The translations under genes were made by a program, and so were the position numbers. The notes beneath the pieces were generated by a model. The model saw only the letters and a program-made list of their open reading frames with translations. It searched no databases and was not told where the DNA came from. Shown here in pieces: positions 1 to 8,034 of a stretch of 64,000 nucleotides of DNA (position 1 is the first letter of the stretch; each line of letters begins with the position of its first letter). The DNA is from Saccharopolyspora sp. NFXS83 (GTDB lineage Bacteria; Actinomycetota; Actinomycetes; Mycobacteriales; Pseudonocardiaceae): contig NZ_JAPFGB010000025.1 of assembly GCF_026241095.1 (NCBI RefSeq), forward strand, positions 2,097 to 66,096. Direction: 5' to 3'.

Positions 1-372
1 CATTGGTCAAACAGGCCGCTCACTCCGCACACGGCCGCCCCGACGCGGGCTCCGAGTCCGAGCGAACGGACCGTTCGACCAACCCCGTTGGTCAAACAGG
101 CCGCTCACCCCACACACCGCCCGCACCGACGCGCACTTCCAGTCCGCACGAACGGACCGTTCATCCAATCCCATTGGTCAAACAGGCCGCTCACTCCGCA
201 CACGGCCGCCCCGACGCGGGCTCCGAGTCCGAGCGAACGGACCGTTCGTCCAAACCCATTGGGCAAACGGTCCGCTCACCCCACCCACGACCCCCGACGC
301 GCACTTCCAGTCCGAGCGAACGGACCGTTCGTCCAACCCATTGGGCAAACGGTCCGCTCACTCCCCTCGGGT
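1..372. repeat. Tandem array of ~85-bp palindromic intergenic repeat
   Basis: Four complete hairpin units (about 60-108, 146-194, 231-279 and 314-362) follow a half unit cut by the window edge. Each has a left arm built on the self-palindromic core GAACGGACCGTTC, a CCAA...TTGG centre, and a right arm close to the reverse complement of the left; 35-40 bases of GC-rich spacer separate units. Unit spacing is 82-86 bases. The array sits directly 3' of the minus-strand hydrolase gene. Single relatives lie at 9329-9379, 11023-11073 and 11099-11145. Open frames crossing the array look accidental; no gene is visible before 386. Confidence 0.85.
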
Positions 373-385
373 GCGGGCGTTCGGG

Positions 386-1336
386 CTACTTCGTCTCGAC
401 TCGGCCGAGCGGGTTCGGGGCGGTGGCCAGTTCGGCGCACGCCTCCTGCCAGGAGGAGTCGCCGGGGTGCAGCGCCGAGCGGAGGTACGCCGTGGTGAGC
501 CGCCGCACCGCCTCCACCCGCTCGGGGTTCTCGTCGGTGGTCTCGGCGACGTCGTACCCGGAGACACCGCCGAGCCCGTGCCCGGCGCCGAACAGGGTGA
601 GCAGCGATTTCGGGCCTGGCGCGAGGAAGTACGGGTCGGCGTGCCACTCCGGGCCTCGAACGGTCAGGTGCTCGGAGGCGTCCGCGTCCCCGGCGACCAC
701 CAGCGCGGGCGTGGTCATCTCGGCGAAGTCGCTCCCCAGGAAGAACGAGTAGTGCTCGGCCACGAACTCGGTCACGGCCTGGCCGCCCCGACCGGGCGCG
801 GCGAGCAGCACGCCCGCCTTGATCCGCGAGTCCGCCAGGTCGATCACCGCGCCGTCGTCCGGGTCGGTCAGCCGCGAACCCAGCAGCATGCTCGCGGTGT
901 GCCCGCCCATCGAGTGCCCGGCCACGGTGACCTTGGTCCGGTCCAGCCGTCCGCTCAGCTGCGGGACGGCCGCTTCGATCTCGTCGAACCGGTCGAGGAC
1001 GGCCTTCACGTCCAGCACCCGCGACCTCCAGTGCAGCGGCGCGTCGGGGGCGTCGGAGTTCAACCGCAGCGTCGCCGAGCTCAGGTGGGTCGGCTGGATC
1101 ACGACGAAGCCGTGCGCGGCCCAGTGGTCGACGAGCGGCGCGTAGCCGTCGAGCGAGGAGAGGTGGTGGGAGTGGCCCTGCCCGTGCGACAGGAGGATCA
1201 CCGGCAGGCCGGTTCCGGTGACGGGCGCGGAGACCCGCACTTCCAGGTCCACTGCGCGGCCCGGTACGGGCAGCACCACCGGGCGGACCGAGAGGACGGG
1301 CGTGGCGGCGTCGGCCGCGTGGGTCGAGTCGTTCAT
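386..1336 (-). CDS. Alpha/beta hydrolase (chlorophyllase/PAF-acetylhydrolase-like)
   Basis: 316-residue predicted hydrolase of the alpha/beta fold. The oxyanion-loop motif HGQG is near residue 51, the nucleophile elbow GHSMGG puts the catalytic serine at residue 142, and a VAGD motif and a late GAGHG supply the likely acid and histidine. No signal peptide or membrane segment is seen, so a cytoplasmic enzyme is inferred. The sequence resembles the chlorophyllase/platelet-activating-factor acetylhydrolase-like group, but the natural substrate cannot be told. The gene stands alone, with its own promoter overlapped by a palindrome (1416-1458), and is followed by the palindromic repeat array. Confidence 0.85.
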   Translation of the reverse strand: MNDSTHAADAATPVLSVRPVVLPVPGRAVDLEVRVSAPVTGTGLPVILLSHGQGHSHHLSSLDGYAPLVDHWAAHGFVVIQPTHLSSATLRLNSDAPDAPLHWRSRVLDVKAVLDRFDEIEAAVPQLSGRLDRTKVTVAGHSMGGHTASMLLGSRLTDPDDGAVIDLADSRIKAGVLLAAPGRGGQAVTEFVAEHYSFFLGSDFAEMTTPALVVAGDADASEHLTVRGPEWHADPYFLAPGPKSLLTLFGAGHGLGGVSGYDVAETTDENPERVEAVRRLTTAYLRSALHPGDSSWQEACAELATAPNPLGRVETK

Positions 1337-1415
1337 GGTGCGCGTTGTCCCTTCGATGGCCGCCGCGCCCCGCTTCGCGGGTCGGCGCCGGCCGCTTCAG
1401 CACACCAAAGCGGAT

Positions 1416-1458
1416 CACTGTTCCGTTAAATATACGGAGCAGTGTTCCGCTTCGTCAA
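1416..1458 (-). promoter_or_regulatory. Promoter with overlapping palindromic operator
   Basis: On the minus strand TTGACG (1453-1458) and TATATT (1429-1434) are separated by 18 bases, a good sigma-70-type promoter for the 316-residue hydrolase. The 10-base arms CACTGTTCCG (1416-1425) and CGGAGCAGTG (1435-1444) form an inverted repeat with one mismatch that brackets the -10 box, which is typical placement for a TetR-family operator. No regulator gene lies beside it. Confidence 0.6.
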
Positions 1459-1485
1459 ACAGGCGCCGATCCGGGCAGGACGCGC

Positions 1486-1520
1486 AAAAAATCCGCCCGC
1501 CCGGCGCAACAGCGCACCGG
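1486..1520 (-). terminator. Possible terminator after the aceB operon
   Basis: Read on the minus strand, a short GC hairpin (1501-1520, loop TGTT) is followed after about ten bases by six T residues (1486-1491). The gap before the T run makes this a weak Rho-independent terminator; position just beyond the CitE-like gene supports it. Confidence 0.35.
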
Positions 1521-1577
1521 AACGAGCGGAGTCGGCCTCCGCCCCGGCGAACGATCCGCCCGCCAGGTCGCGTCAGG

Positions 1578-2828
1578 TCAGAGGCGGGCGAGAGCCCGGA
1601 GACCGGGTTCGTCGATCGTGGTCATCACCTGCGCCTCGGCGGCGTCGATGGCCCCGTTGTCCAGCGCGCGGACGAACGCCGACGCCATCGCGCGGGCAGT
1701 GGCGGGCTCGTCCAGGACCGCGCCGTTGCCGGAACCGACGTAGGCGGCGAGCCGCTCCGCCTGCGCGGGCGCGGTCTCGCGGAACGCGGCGAACACCGCC
1801 GCGTACCGGCTCACCAGCTGCGCCGGATGCAGGTCCCAGCCCTGGTAGAAGCCGTGCGCCAGCGAACGCCGCACGAGCTCGTAATGGTTGCGCCAGCCGT
1901 AGTCCCGCTGGTCGCCGACGGGCAGCACGTTCGTCGACCCGTCGGACAGGAAGATCCCGGTGCCCGCCGCCGCCACCTGCATGGCGTGCCGGGCGAAATC
2001 GCAGGCACCGTGCGCCAAGTGCTGGTGGGTCGCGGTGAGGCCGCAGCTCGCGGTGTAGTCGTAGGTGCCGAAGTGCAGGCCGCTGACCCGCCCGGAACCG
2101 GCCTCGATGAAGCGCGGCAACGCGAACCGGCCCCCACCGTCCACGATGGACTGAGTGGTCTCCACCTGGATCTCGAAGCGCAGCGATCCCGCCGCCAAGC
2201 CCAGCTGCTGCTCGAACAGCTCCAGCAGCTCGACGAACACCTCCACCTGCGCGACGTCGACGACCTTCGGGAAGGTCAGCACGAACCCGCTCGGCAGGCT
2301 CCCCCACCGCTGCAACAACGACGTCAGGAACACGTCCAGGGTGCGCACCGAACGCGCGCGCAACTGCGGGTCGTCGAAGGACTTCACGCGGAGCCCGAAG
2401 GCCGCGGGCTGCTGCCCGTCGCGCAACCAGCCCGCGACGACACCCGCCGTGCGCTCGGCGTCGGCGTCCTCCGCCTCGTCACCAGGTGCGCCGTAGCCGT
2501 CCTCGAAGTCGATCCGCAGGTCCTCCACGGCCGCCCCGGCCAGCTTCTGCCGCACCCGCGGATGCACCGCGTCGGCCACCGGACCGTCCAGCCCCAGCAG
2601 GAACGTCAGCGAGGCGGGCTCGGGCAGGTGCTCGTCGAACGTGCTCAGCGCCGCGTCCGCCCAGTGCCGCGAAGTGCCGGCGTCGACCGCACCCGCGGGC
2701 ACGTAGCAGGTGTGCACCGGTTGCCGCGCGGCACCGGCCCCCGGATACCGCCGCGCCATGTCCTCGTCCACAGCCGACAACCGGGCCAACCGCGCTCCGA
2801 CCTGCTCAGCGTCCAACGACGTCCGCAC
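1578..2828 (-). CDS. CitE-like HpcH/HpaI-type aldolase/lyase family protein
   Basis: 416 residues from a GTG start chosen for its GGAGG ribosome site five bases upstream; in-frame codons further upstream run into the malate synthase gene. The protein resembles the CitE/HpcH aldolase-citrate lyase superfamily (TIM barrel): RIDFEDGYG and FEIQVETTQS are conserved-looking stretches with acidic residues suited to metal binding. It lies 65 bases downstream of malate synthase on the same strand, an arrangement I recall from other actinobacteria (DUF6986-type proteins). By superfamily it should cleave or form a C-C bond of an acyl-CoA or 2-oxo acid. Its exact reaction is unknown; a role beside the glyoxylate bypass is inferred from context only. 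Confidence 0.75.
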   Translation of the reverse strand: MRTSLDAEQVGARLARLSAVDEDMARRYPGAGAARQPVHTCYVPAGAVDAGTSRHWADAALSTFDEHLPEPASLTFLLGLDGPVADAVHPRVRQKLAGAAVEDLRIDFEDGYGAPGDEAEDADAERTAGVVAGWLRDGQQPAAFGLRVKSFDDPQLRARSVRTLDVFLTSLLQRWGSLPSGFVLTFPKVVDVAQVEVFVELLELFEQQLGLAAGSLRFEIQVETTQSIVDGGGRFALPRFIEAGSGRVSGLHFGTYDYTASCGLTATHQHLAHGACDFARHAMQVAAAGTGIFLSDGSTNVLPVGDQRDYGWRNHYELVRRSLAHGFYQGWDLHPAQLVSRYAAVFAAFRETAPAQAERLAAYVGSGNGAVLDEPATARAMASAFVRALDNGAIDAAEAQVMTTIDEPGLRALARL

Positions 2829-2893
2829 ACGCACCTCCGGTGAGAAGGAAGAGGGGGCGGCACGACGCACCGCCCCCTCTGGGAAGAACTGGA

Positions 2894-4492
2894 TCAGATC
2901 CGCTCGTACGCGGGCAGCGTCAGGAAGTCCACGAACTCGTCCGCGACCGCGACCTGCTCGAACAGCTCGACGGCCGGGCCCAGGTTGTCCGTCGGGAAGC
3001 CGTTCTCGGCGCGCAGCGCCTTCTCCGTGTCGGCCAGCACCTGGCGCACCAGGTCGACCGTGACCTGCTCGCCACCGGCGAGGACCACGTCGTTGTGCAG
3101 CCACTGCCAGATCTGCGAACGCGAGATCTCGGCGGTCGCGGCGTCCTCCATCAGGTTGTGGATCGCCGCGGCACCGTTGCCGCCCAGCCAGGACACGATG
3201 TAGCGGACGCCGACGTCCACCGCCGCGCGCAGGCCCTGGATGGTCTTCTCACCCGGGGTCTGGTTCACGGCCAGCAGGTCGTCGGCGGTGACCGAGACGT
3301 CCTCGCGCTTGCGGTCGATCTGGTTCGGCTTGTCGCCGAGGACGCCGTCGAACTCCTCGAAGCAGATCTCCACCAGGCCGGGGTGCGCGACCCAGGAACC
3401 GTCGAAACCGTCGCCGGCCTCGCGGTTCTTGTCGTCGTGGACCTTGGCCATCGCCTTGTCGTTGGCCTCCGGGTCCTTCTTGTTCGGGATGAACGCGGCC
3501 ATGCCGCCGATCGCGAACGCGCCGCGCTTGTGGCAGGTGCGCACCAGCAGCTCGGTGTAGGCGCGCATGAACGGCGCCGTCATCCCGACCGTGTTGCGGT
3601 CCGGCAGGATGTACTTGTCGGAGTCGCGGAAGGTCTTGATGACGCTGAACAGGTAGTCCCAGCGACCCGCGTTGAGGCCAGCGGAGTGGTCGCGCAGCTC
3701 GTAGAGGATCTCCTCCATCTCGAACGCCGCCGGGAAGGTCTCGATCAGCACCGTGCCGCGGATCGTGCCGTGCGGGATGCCGAGCTCCTGCTGGGCGTGG
3801 GTGAACACGTCGTTCCACAACCGCGCCTCGAGGTGGCTCTCCATCTTCGGCAGGTAGAAGTACGGGCCGCTGCCCCGGTTCACCAGCTCCTGGGCGTTGT
3901 GGAAGAAGTACAGCCCGAAGTCCAGCAGCGCACCGACGATCGGCGTGCCGTCGACCAGCACGTGCTTGTCGTCGAAGTGCCAGCCGCGCGGGCGCACCAG
4001 CGGCACCGCGTGCTGCACGTCGTCGCGCAGCTTGTACTGCTTGCCCTCCGGGGTGGTGAGCTCGACCTGCTTGCGCACCACGTCGTAGAGGTTGACCTGG
4101 CCGCTGACCACGTTCTCCCAGTGCGGGGTGTTCGCGTCCTCCAGGTCGGCCAGCCAGATGCGGGCACCGGAGTTGAGCGCGTTCACCGACATCTTGCGGT
4201 CGGTCGGTCCGGTGATCTCCACGCGCCGGTCGGCGATGTCGGCCGGGGGCGTGGCGACCTGCCAGTCGGACTCGCGGATCTCCTCGGTCTCCGGCAGGAA
4301 GTCGAGGCGGCCGTTGCGGGTGGCCTCGTCCCGGCGCTGCACGCGGCGGGCCAGCAGCTCGTCCCGGCGAGCGCCAAACTTCCGCTGCAGACCGGCGACG
4401 AAGTCGAGAGCCTCCTTCGTGAGGATCTCGTCGCCCCGCTCCACGGAGCCGCCGAGCACCTGCACGCTCGTCGCTGGGGTCGTGTCGGACAT
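2894..4492 (-). CDS. aceB: Malate synthase A
   Basis: 532 residues, the usual length for malate synthase A, which condenses glyoxylate and acetyl-CoA to malate in the glyoxylate bypass. The sequence carries the family stretch LADLEDANTPHWEN near residue 115, KMESHLEARLW, and the signature region around GMTAPFMRAYTELL followed by HKRGAFAIGGMAAFIP. A purine-rich GAGAAGG precedes the ATG. The gene leads a probable two-gene operon with the CitE-like gene and is divergent from an IclR regulator, with a palindrome between them. Isocitrate lyase is not in this window. Confidence 0.96.
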   Translation of the reverse strand: MSDTTPATSVQVLGGSVERGDEILTKEALDFVAGLQRKFGARRDELLARRVQRRDEATRNGRLDFLPETEEIRESDWQVATPPADIADRRVEITGPTDRKMSVNALNSGARIWLADLEDANTPHWENVVSGQVNLYDVVRKQVELTTPEGKQYKLRDDVQHAVPLVRPRGWHFDDKHVLVDGTPIVGALLDFGLYFFHNAQELVNRGSGPYFYLPKMESHLEARLWNDVFTHAQQELGIPHGTIRGTVLIETFPAAFEMEEILYELRDHSAGLNAGRWDYLFSVIKTFRDSDKYILPDRNTVGMTAPFMRAYTELLVRTCHKRGAFAIGGMAAFIPNKKDPEANDKAMAKVHDDKNREAGDGFDGSWVAHPGLVEICFEEFDGVLGDKPNQIDRKREDVSVTADDLLAVNQTPGEKTIQGLRAAVDVGVRYIVSWLGGNGAAAIHNLMEDAATAEISRSQIWQWLHNDVVLAGGEQVTVDLVRQVLADTEKALRAENGFPTDNLGPAVELFEQVAVADEFVDFLTLPAYERI

Positions 4493-4580
4493 GGAAGCCC
4501 ACCTTCTCTCGGGTACCTGCGCTCGCCGCCGCGCCGGGTCACGCCCGGCAGCGCCACAACGCTTCAGTGCTTTTCTGCAT

Positions 4581-4615
4581 CGTGGATGTTAGTTTCCACG
4601 TATGGCCCGAGGCAA
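4581..4615 (-). promoter_or_regulatory. aceB promoter with IclR-type palindrome
   Basis: The sequence CGTGGATGTTAGTTTCCACG (4581-4600) has perfect 6-base arms and lies between aceB and the divergent IclR gene. On the minus strand TTGCCT (4610-4615) and TAACAT (4586-4591), 18 bases apart, give a plausible aceB promoter whose -10 box is inside the palindrome. Repression of aceB by the neighbouring IclR protein is inferred. Confidence 0.5.
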
Positions 4616-4687
4616 CATGAGCTCGGGCACCGCCGACTAGAATCGATCACCAGGCCGACCTCCGAGGCCGACGAAGGGACCGCAGCG

Positions 4688-5467
4688 ATGACCGGGCCAC
4701 GCCGTGCCAACCAAGGCGGAGGGGTGCAGTCCATCGAGCGCGCCTTCGACCTGCTGGAACTGATGGCGGACGCGGGTGGCGAAGTCGCGCTCTCCGAACT
4801 CGCCGAAGCCTCCGGGCTGCCGCTGCCGACCATCCACCGCATCATGCGAACCCTTGTGACCAGCGGATACGCCCGGCAGCAGCCATCGCGGCGGTACTCG
4901 CTCGGGCCGCGGCTCATCCGGCTCGGCGAGACCGCGAGTCGCTCCCTCGGCTCCTGGGCGCGGCCCTACCTGGCGGAACTCACCGAAGCCACCGGCGAGA
5001 CCTCGAACATGGCGGTGCTCGACGGCGACCAGATCGTCTACGTCGCGCAGGTCCCGTCGCAGCACTCGATGCGGATGTTCACCGAGGTCGGCCGCCGGGT
5101 CGACGTGCACGCCACCGCCGTCGGCAAGGCCGTGCTGGCCGACTTGGCCACCGACACCGTCGCGCAACTGCTCGGCCGGTCCGGGATGCGGGCGCAGACC
5201 GAACGCACCATCACCACCGTCAACGCCATGCAGGACGAGCTGGGGCGGGTGCGCGAACAGGGCTTCGCCATCGACGACGGCGAGCAGGAAGTGGGCGTGC
5301 GCTGCTACGCCGTGGCGGTGCCCGGCGCCCCCGCCGGAGCGGGCATCTCGATCAGCGGGCCCGAAGGGCGCATGACGCGGATCGCGACGGACACGATCAT
5401 CCCGCTGATGCGGCGGCTCGCCAAGGACCTCAGCGCCGAGCTGCGGACCACCTCACACAGCGCGTGA
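4688..5467 (+). CDS. IclR family transcriptional regulator
   Basis: 259 residues with the standard IclR layout: an N-terminal winged helix-turn-helix (about residues 10-70, with LSELAEASGLPLPTIHRIM) and a C-terminal effector-binding domain (about 80-255) that includes the conserved VGVRCYAVAV strand. An AGGGA ribosome site lies eight bases before the ATG. The gene diverges from aceB; family members control glyoxylate-bypass or allantoin genes and bind small acids such as glyoxylate, so control of aceB and the CitE-like gene is the likely job. Its 3' end overlaps the convergent DedA gene by 15 bases. Confidence 0.9.
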   Translation: MTGPRRANQGGGVQSIERAFDLLELMADAGGEVALSELAEASGLPLPTIHRIMRTLVTSGYARQQPSRRYSLGPRLIRLGETASRSLGSWARPYLAELTEATGETSNMAVLDGDQIVYVAQVPSQHSMRMFTEVGRRVDVHATAVGKAVLADLATDTVAQLLGRSGMRAQTERTITTVNAMQDELGRVREQGFAIDDGEQEVGVRCYAVAVPGAPAGAGISISGPEGRMTRIATDTIIPLMRRLAKDLSAELRTTSHSA

Positions 5468-6130
5468 GGTCTCCGCGCCGGGCCGCGCGTCCGCGCGGGA
5501 CCGGCGCCGCCGCACCACGAGCACGATCGACCCGACCACCGCGGCGACCAGCACCACCGGCAGCCCGGCCAACCCGACCGCGGACGAGACCTGGTCGAAC
5601 GCGGCGCCCGCGATCCGGCCGAGCGTGACCAGCAACGCGGCCCAGACGAACGCCGCCGGGACGTTCACGAAGCTGAACCTGCGGTGCGAGACGCCCGCCC
5701 GCCCGGCCAGGCGGGGCATCAGGGTGCGCACCACGCTGAAGAACTGGCCGGACACCACGGTCGCCGCCGCACGTCGATCCAGGAACGTCAGCAACCGGCG
5801 CACCCGTTCCGTCCCGATGCGCCGGATCAGCTTGCGCTCCAAGCGGTTCGGCGGGTCGAGCAGATCCGCCGAACCCGCCTCCCGGTCCAGCAACCGGAGC
5901 CGACGGGCTCGCAGGAAACCCCACTGGCAGCCCAGCGCCGAAGCCGCGCCCGCCACCAGCACCGCCGCCCACGGGTTCGTGACGCCCTGCCGCGACAGCA
6001 GCCCCAGCGCGAGCAGCGTCGGCGAACCGGGCAGGAACAGGCCGATCGGCGAACCGGACTCCATCGCCAGCACCACCACGGCCACCACGAACAGCCCGTG
6101 CACCGGCAACCCCGACAAGAACTCGATCAC
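5453..6130 (-). CDS. DedA family membrane protein
   Basis: 225 residues from a GTG at 6130, preferred because GGAAGG precedes it; an in-frame GTG at 6151 would add seven residues but has no ribosome site. Hydrophobic segments occur near residues 7-45, 53-75, 135-160, 170-190 and 195-215. The region ESGSPIGLFLPGSPTLLALG and the later SGQFFSVVRTLMPRLAG match the DedA (SNARE-associated/VTT) family, whose members act in membrane lipid scrambling and envelope homeostasis. The C-terminus is arginine-rich and cytoplasmic. It is convergent with, and overlaps, the IclR gene. TACGCT at 6169-6174 may be its -10 box. Confidence 0.85.
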   Translation of the reverse strand: MIEFLSGLPVHGLFVVAVVVLAMESGSPIGLFLPGSPTLLALGLLSRQGVTNPWAAVLVAGAASALGCQWGFLRARRLRLLDREAGSADLLDPPNRLERKLIRRIGTERVRRLLTFLDRRAAATVVSGQFFSVVRTLMPRLAGRAGVSHRRFSFVNVPAAFVWAALLVTLGRIAGAAFDQVSSAVGLAGLPVVLVAAVVGSIVLVVRRRRSRADARPGAETSRAV

Positions 6131-6463
6131 CGATGTGCCCTTCCGCGCCACGAGCGATGTGCGTGCTCAGCGTACGGCCGGATCATGACCCCAGGATTAC
6201 CGGCGGTCACCACACCCCGCCCACGAGGCCAGTCCGCCCCACCCCGAACGAGCGACCTCACCACCCACAGCCACCCCGGAATCGCGCGAGAAATCGAGCC
6301 CCCACAGCAACCCGGAACCCGGCAATGACCCCAGGTCAAGCCAAGTAGCTGGTGAAGCAGTCACTTCGAGGGCTCGCACTTCCCCGCGAGATCGCGCGAA
6401 TCGCCCGTAGGTGGGGAGTTCGTCCCCGGCTGCTCGGGGGTACCTCGGGAGGGTGAACGCGGC
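6131..6463. other. Intergenic gap between dedA-like gene and tsaE
   Basis: No convincing gene. It holds a possible -10 box for the DedA gene (TACGCT on the minus strand, 6169-6174) and two exact copies of ATGACCCCAGG (6185-6195 and 6325-6335). In Mycobacterium tuberculosis tsaE is followed by tsaB-rimI-tsaD; here those genes are missing, so synteny breaks in this gap. Confidence 0.5.
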
Positions 6464-6931
6464 TTAGGAGCGGGACCAGGCGTGCCAGCGCTCGCCGTGG
6501 GGCTCCAAGACGACCTCGCGCACGTCATCGGCCCGGCGGTGCAACCGGACCATCAGGTACTCGTCGGCCAACCGCGCCGCGACCTCGGCACCCCACTCCA
6601 CGACCACGACCGCGTCGGTGAGATCGGTGTCCAAGTCCAGGTCGTCGATGTCCTCCAGCCCGCCCAGCCGGTACGCGTCGACGTGCACCAGCGCCGGACC
6701 GTCCCCCGTCGGGCGGTGCACCCTGGCGATGACGAACGTCGGCGACGTGACCTGACCCGTCACGCCCATGCCCGCGGCGATCCCCTTCGCCAGCACCGTC
6801 TTGCCCGCCCCCAGCGGGCCGTCCAGCACGACCAGATCACCGGCTCGCAGCCCGGAGCCCAGGCGGCGGCCGAAGTCCAGCGCCTCCTCCGGAGTCGCCA
6901 ACTCGGCGGTGGACGCCACATCCGCGCTCAT
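6464..6931 (-). CDS. tsaE: tRNA threonylcarbamoyladenosine biosynthesis ATPase TsaE
   Basis: 155 residues, the normal size. Walker A motif GPLGAGKT is at residues 38-45, the family motif TSPTF near residue 63, and the EWG motif (VVVEWGAEVA) about residue 110. TsaE is the ATPase that works with TsaB and TsaD to make t6A37 in tRNAs reading ANN codons. It overlaps the upstream hydrolase gene by four bases (ATGA) and ends the alr-hydrolase-tsaE operon. Confidence 0.95.
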   Translation of the reverse strand: MSADVASTAELATPEEALDFGRRLGSGLRAGDLVVLDGPLGAGKTVLAKGIAAGMGVTGQVTSPTFVIARVHRPTGDGPALVHVDAYRLGGLEDIDDLDLDTDLTDAVVVVEWGAEVAARLADEYLMVRLHRRADDVREVVLEPHGERWHAWSRS

Positions 6932-8034
6932 GACCGGCCGCTCACTTTCTTCTCCCCGCCCGAAATCCGCTGCGCCGCGCGCTCCACCAGGCCCACCAGG
7001 TGCCCGGTGACCAGCTCGTGCTGCTCCAGCATCGCCATGTGCCCGGCGCCCTCGACCCGCACCAGCTCCGCCTCCGGCAACTCGCCGGCGATCACCTCGG
7101 AGTGCGAGAACGGCGTCATCCGGTCCAGATCACCGCTGAGCACCAGCACCTCGGTGTGGCGCAGCCCGGCGAGCGCGGCCTTGCGGTCGTGCGACCCGAG
7201 CGTCTCCAGGAAATCCGTGACGACCTCGACCGTCGTCGCGGAGATCATCTTGTTCATCAGGTCCACCAGCGACGGGCTGACCTCGCGATCACCGAACGAC
7301 AGCGCCCGCACGATGCTCCACGTCAGCTGCCCGCCGGTGCGGCGCACCCGCTCCACCAGCTCCGGCTGCAGGCCCGCCAGCACGCCCAGGCCGCGGGTGA
7401 GCGGGTTGTTGCGGGCCAGCCACGGCTTCGGCAGGCCGGACGCGCCGATCTCCCCCGCCGAGGTGCTCATGAACGCGACCGCGCACACCCGGTCGCGGAA
7501 CAACTTCGGCTGCTGCTCGGCCAGCGCCATGATCGCCATGCCGCCCATCGAATGCCCCACCAGCACCACCGGCCCGCGCCGCGCGGTCGCCCGCACCACC
7601 GCGTCCAAATCCTTGCCGAGCTGCTCGATCGTGCTGTTGCGCCGCGACGAATGCCCGGACCGGCCGTGGCTGCGCTGGTCGTACTGCACCACCCGCACCC
7701 GCGGATCCGTCATCGACGGCAGGTCGCGGCGCTGGAAGTGCCAACATCGCGAATCCAGCGCATAGCCGTGCACCAGCACCACCGTGAGATCGGCGTGACC
7801 GCCGTCGGCGGGCTTGATCTCCTGCACCGCCAGCGGCACGCCGTCGTCCGCGGCCACCGTGGACTGCCGATCAGGACGCAGCCGCCCCAGGCTCTCCTGC
7901 GCGTACAGGTCGTCCTCGTCGTGGCGCCGGGTGGCGATCCGAGAGCTGTGCGCGGCGACGCCGACGGCCGCACCCGTCACCGCCGCGCCCAGCACCCCGC
8001 TGGTCCAGGCGAGCGCCTGCCACACCGGTCTCAT
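6928..8034 (-). CDS. Membrane-anchored alpha/beta hydrolase
   Basis: 368 residues. The ATG at 8034 overlaps the alr stop codon as ATGA and has GGAGG seven bases upstream. A hydrophobic N-terminal segment (about residues 4-25) looks like a membrane anchor or uncleaved signal. The hydrolase domain follows: VLVHGYALDS near residue 87, GHSMGG with the nucleophile serine at 162, an SGDLDRM acid motif and GAGHMAM with the histidine. Substrate unknown. A hydrolase between alr and tsaE is, as I recall, a conserved actinobacterial arrangement, but the link with cell-wall or tRNA work is not explained. Confidence 0.88.
   Translation of the reverse strand: MRPVWQALAWTSGVLGAAVTGAAVGVAAHSSRIATRRHDEDDLYAQESLGRLRPDRQSTVAADDGVPLAVQEIKPADGGHADLTVVLVHGYALDSRCWHFQRRDLPSMTDPRVRVVQYDQRSHGRSGHSSRRNSTIEQLGKDLDAVVRATARRGPVVLVGHSMGGMAIMALAEQQPKLFRDRVCAVAFMSTSAGEIGASGLPKPWLARNNPLTRGLGVLAGLQPELVERVRRTGGQLTWSIVRALSFGDREVSPSLVDLMNKMISATTVEVVTDFLETLGSHDRKAALAGLRHTEVLVLSGDLDRMTPFSHSEVIAGELPEAELVRVEGAGHMAMLEQHELVTGHLVGLVERAAQRISGGEKKVSGRS

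Noticed and set aside
1-372. Possible CRISPR array
   Set aside because: Units are about 85 bases, the spacers are themselves repeated and similar, and no cas genes are near. Palindromic repeat array fits better.
2486-4687. Upstream extension of the IclR open frame to 993 codons
   Set aside because: The extension is antisense to malate synthase; the ATG at 4688 has a ribosome site and a normal IclR N-terminus.
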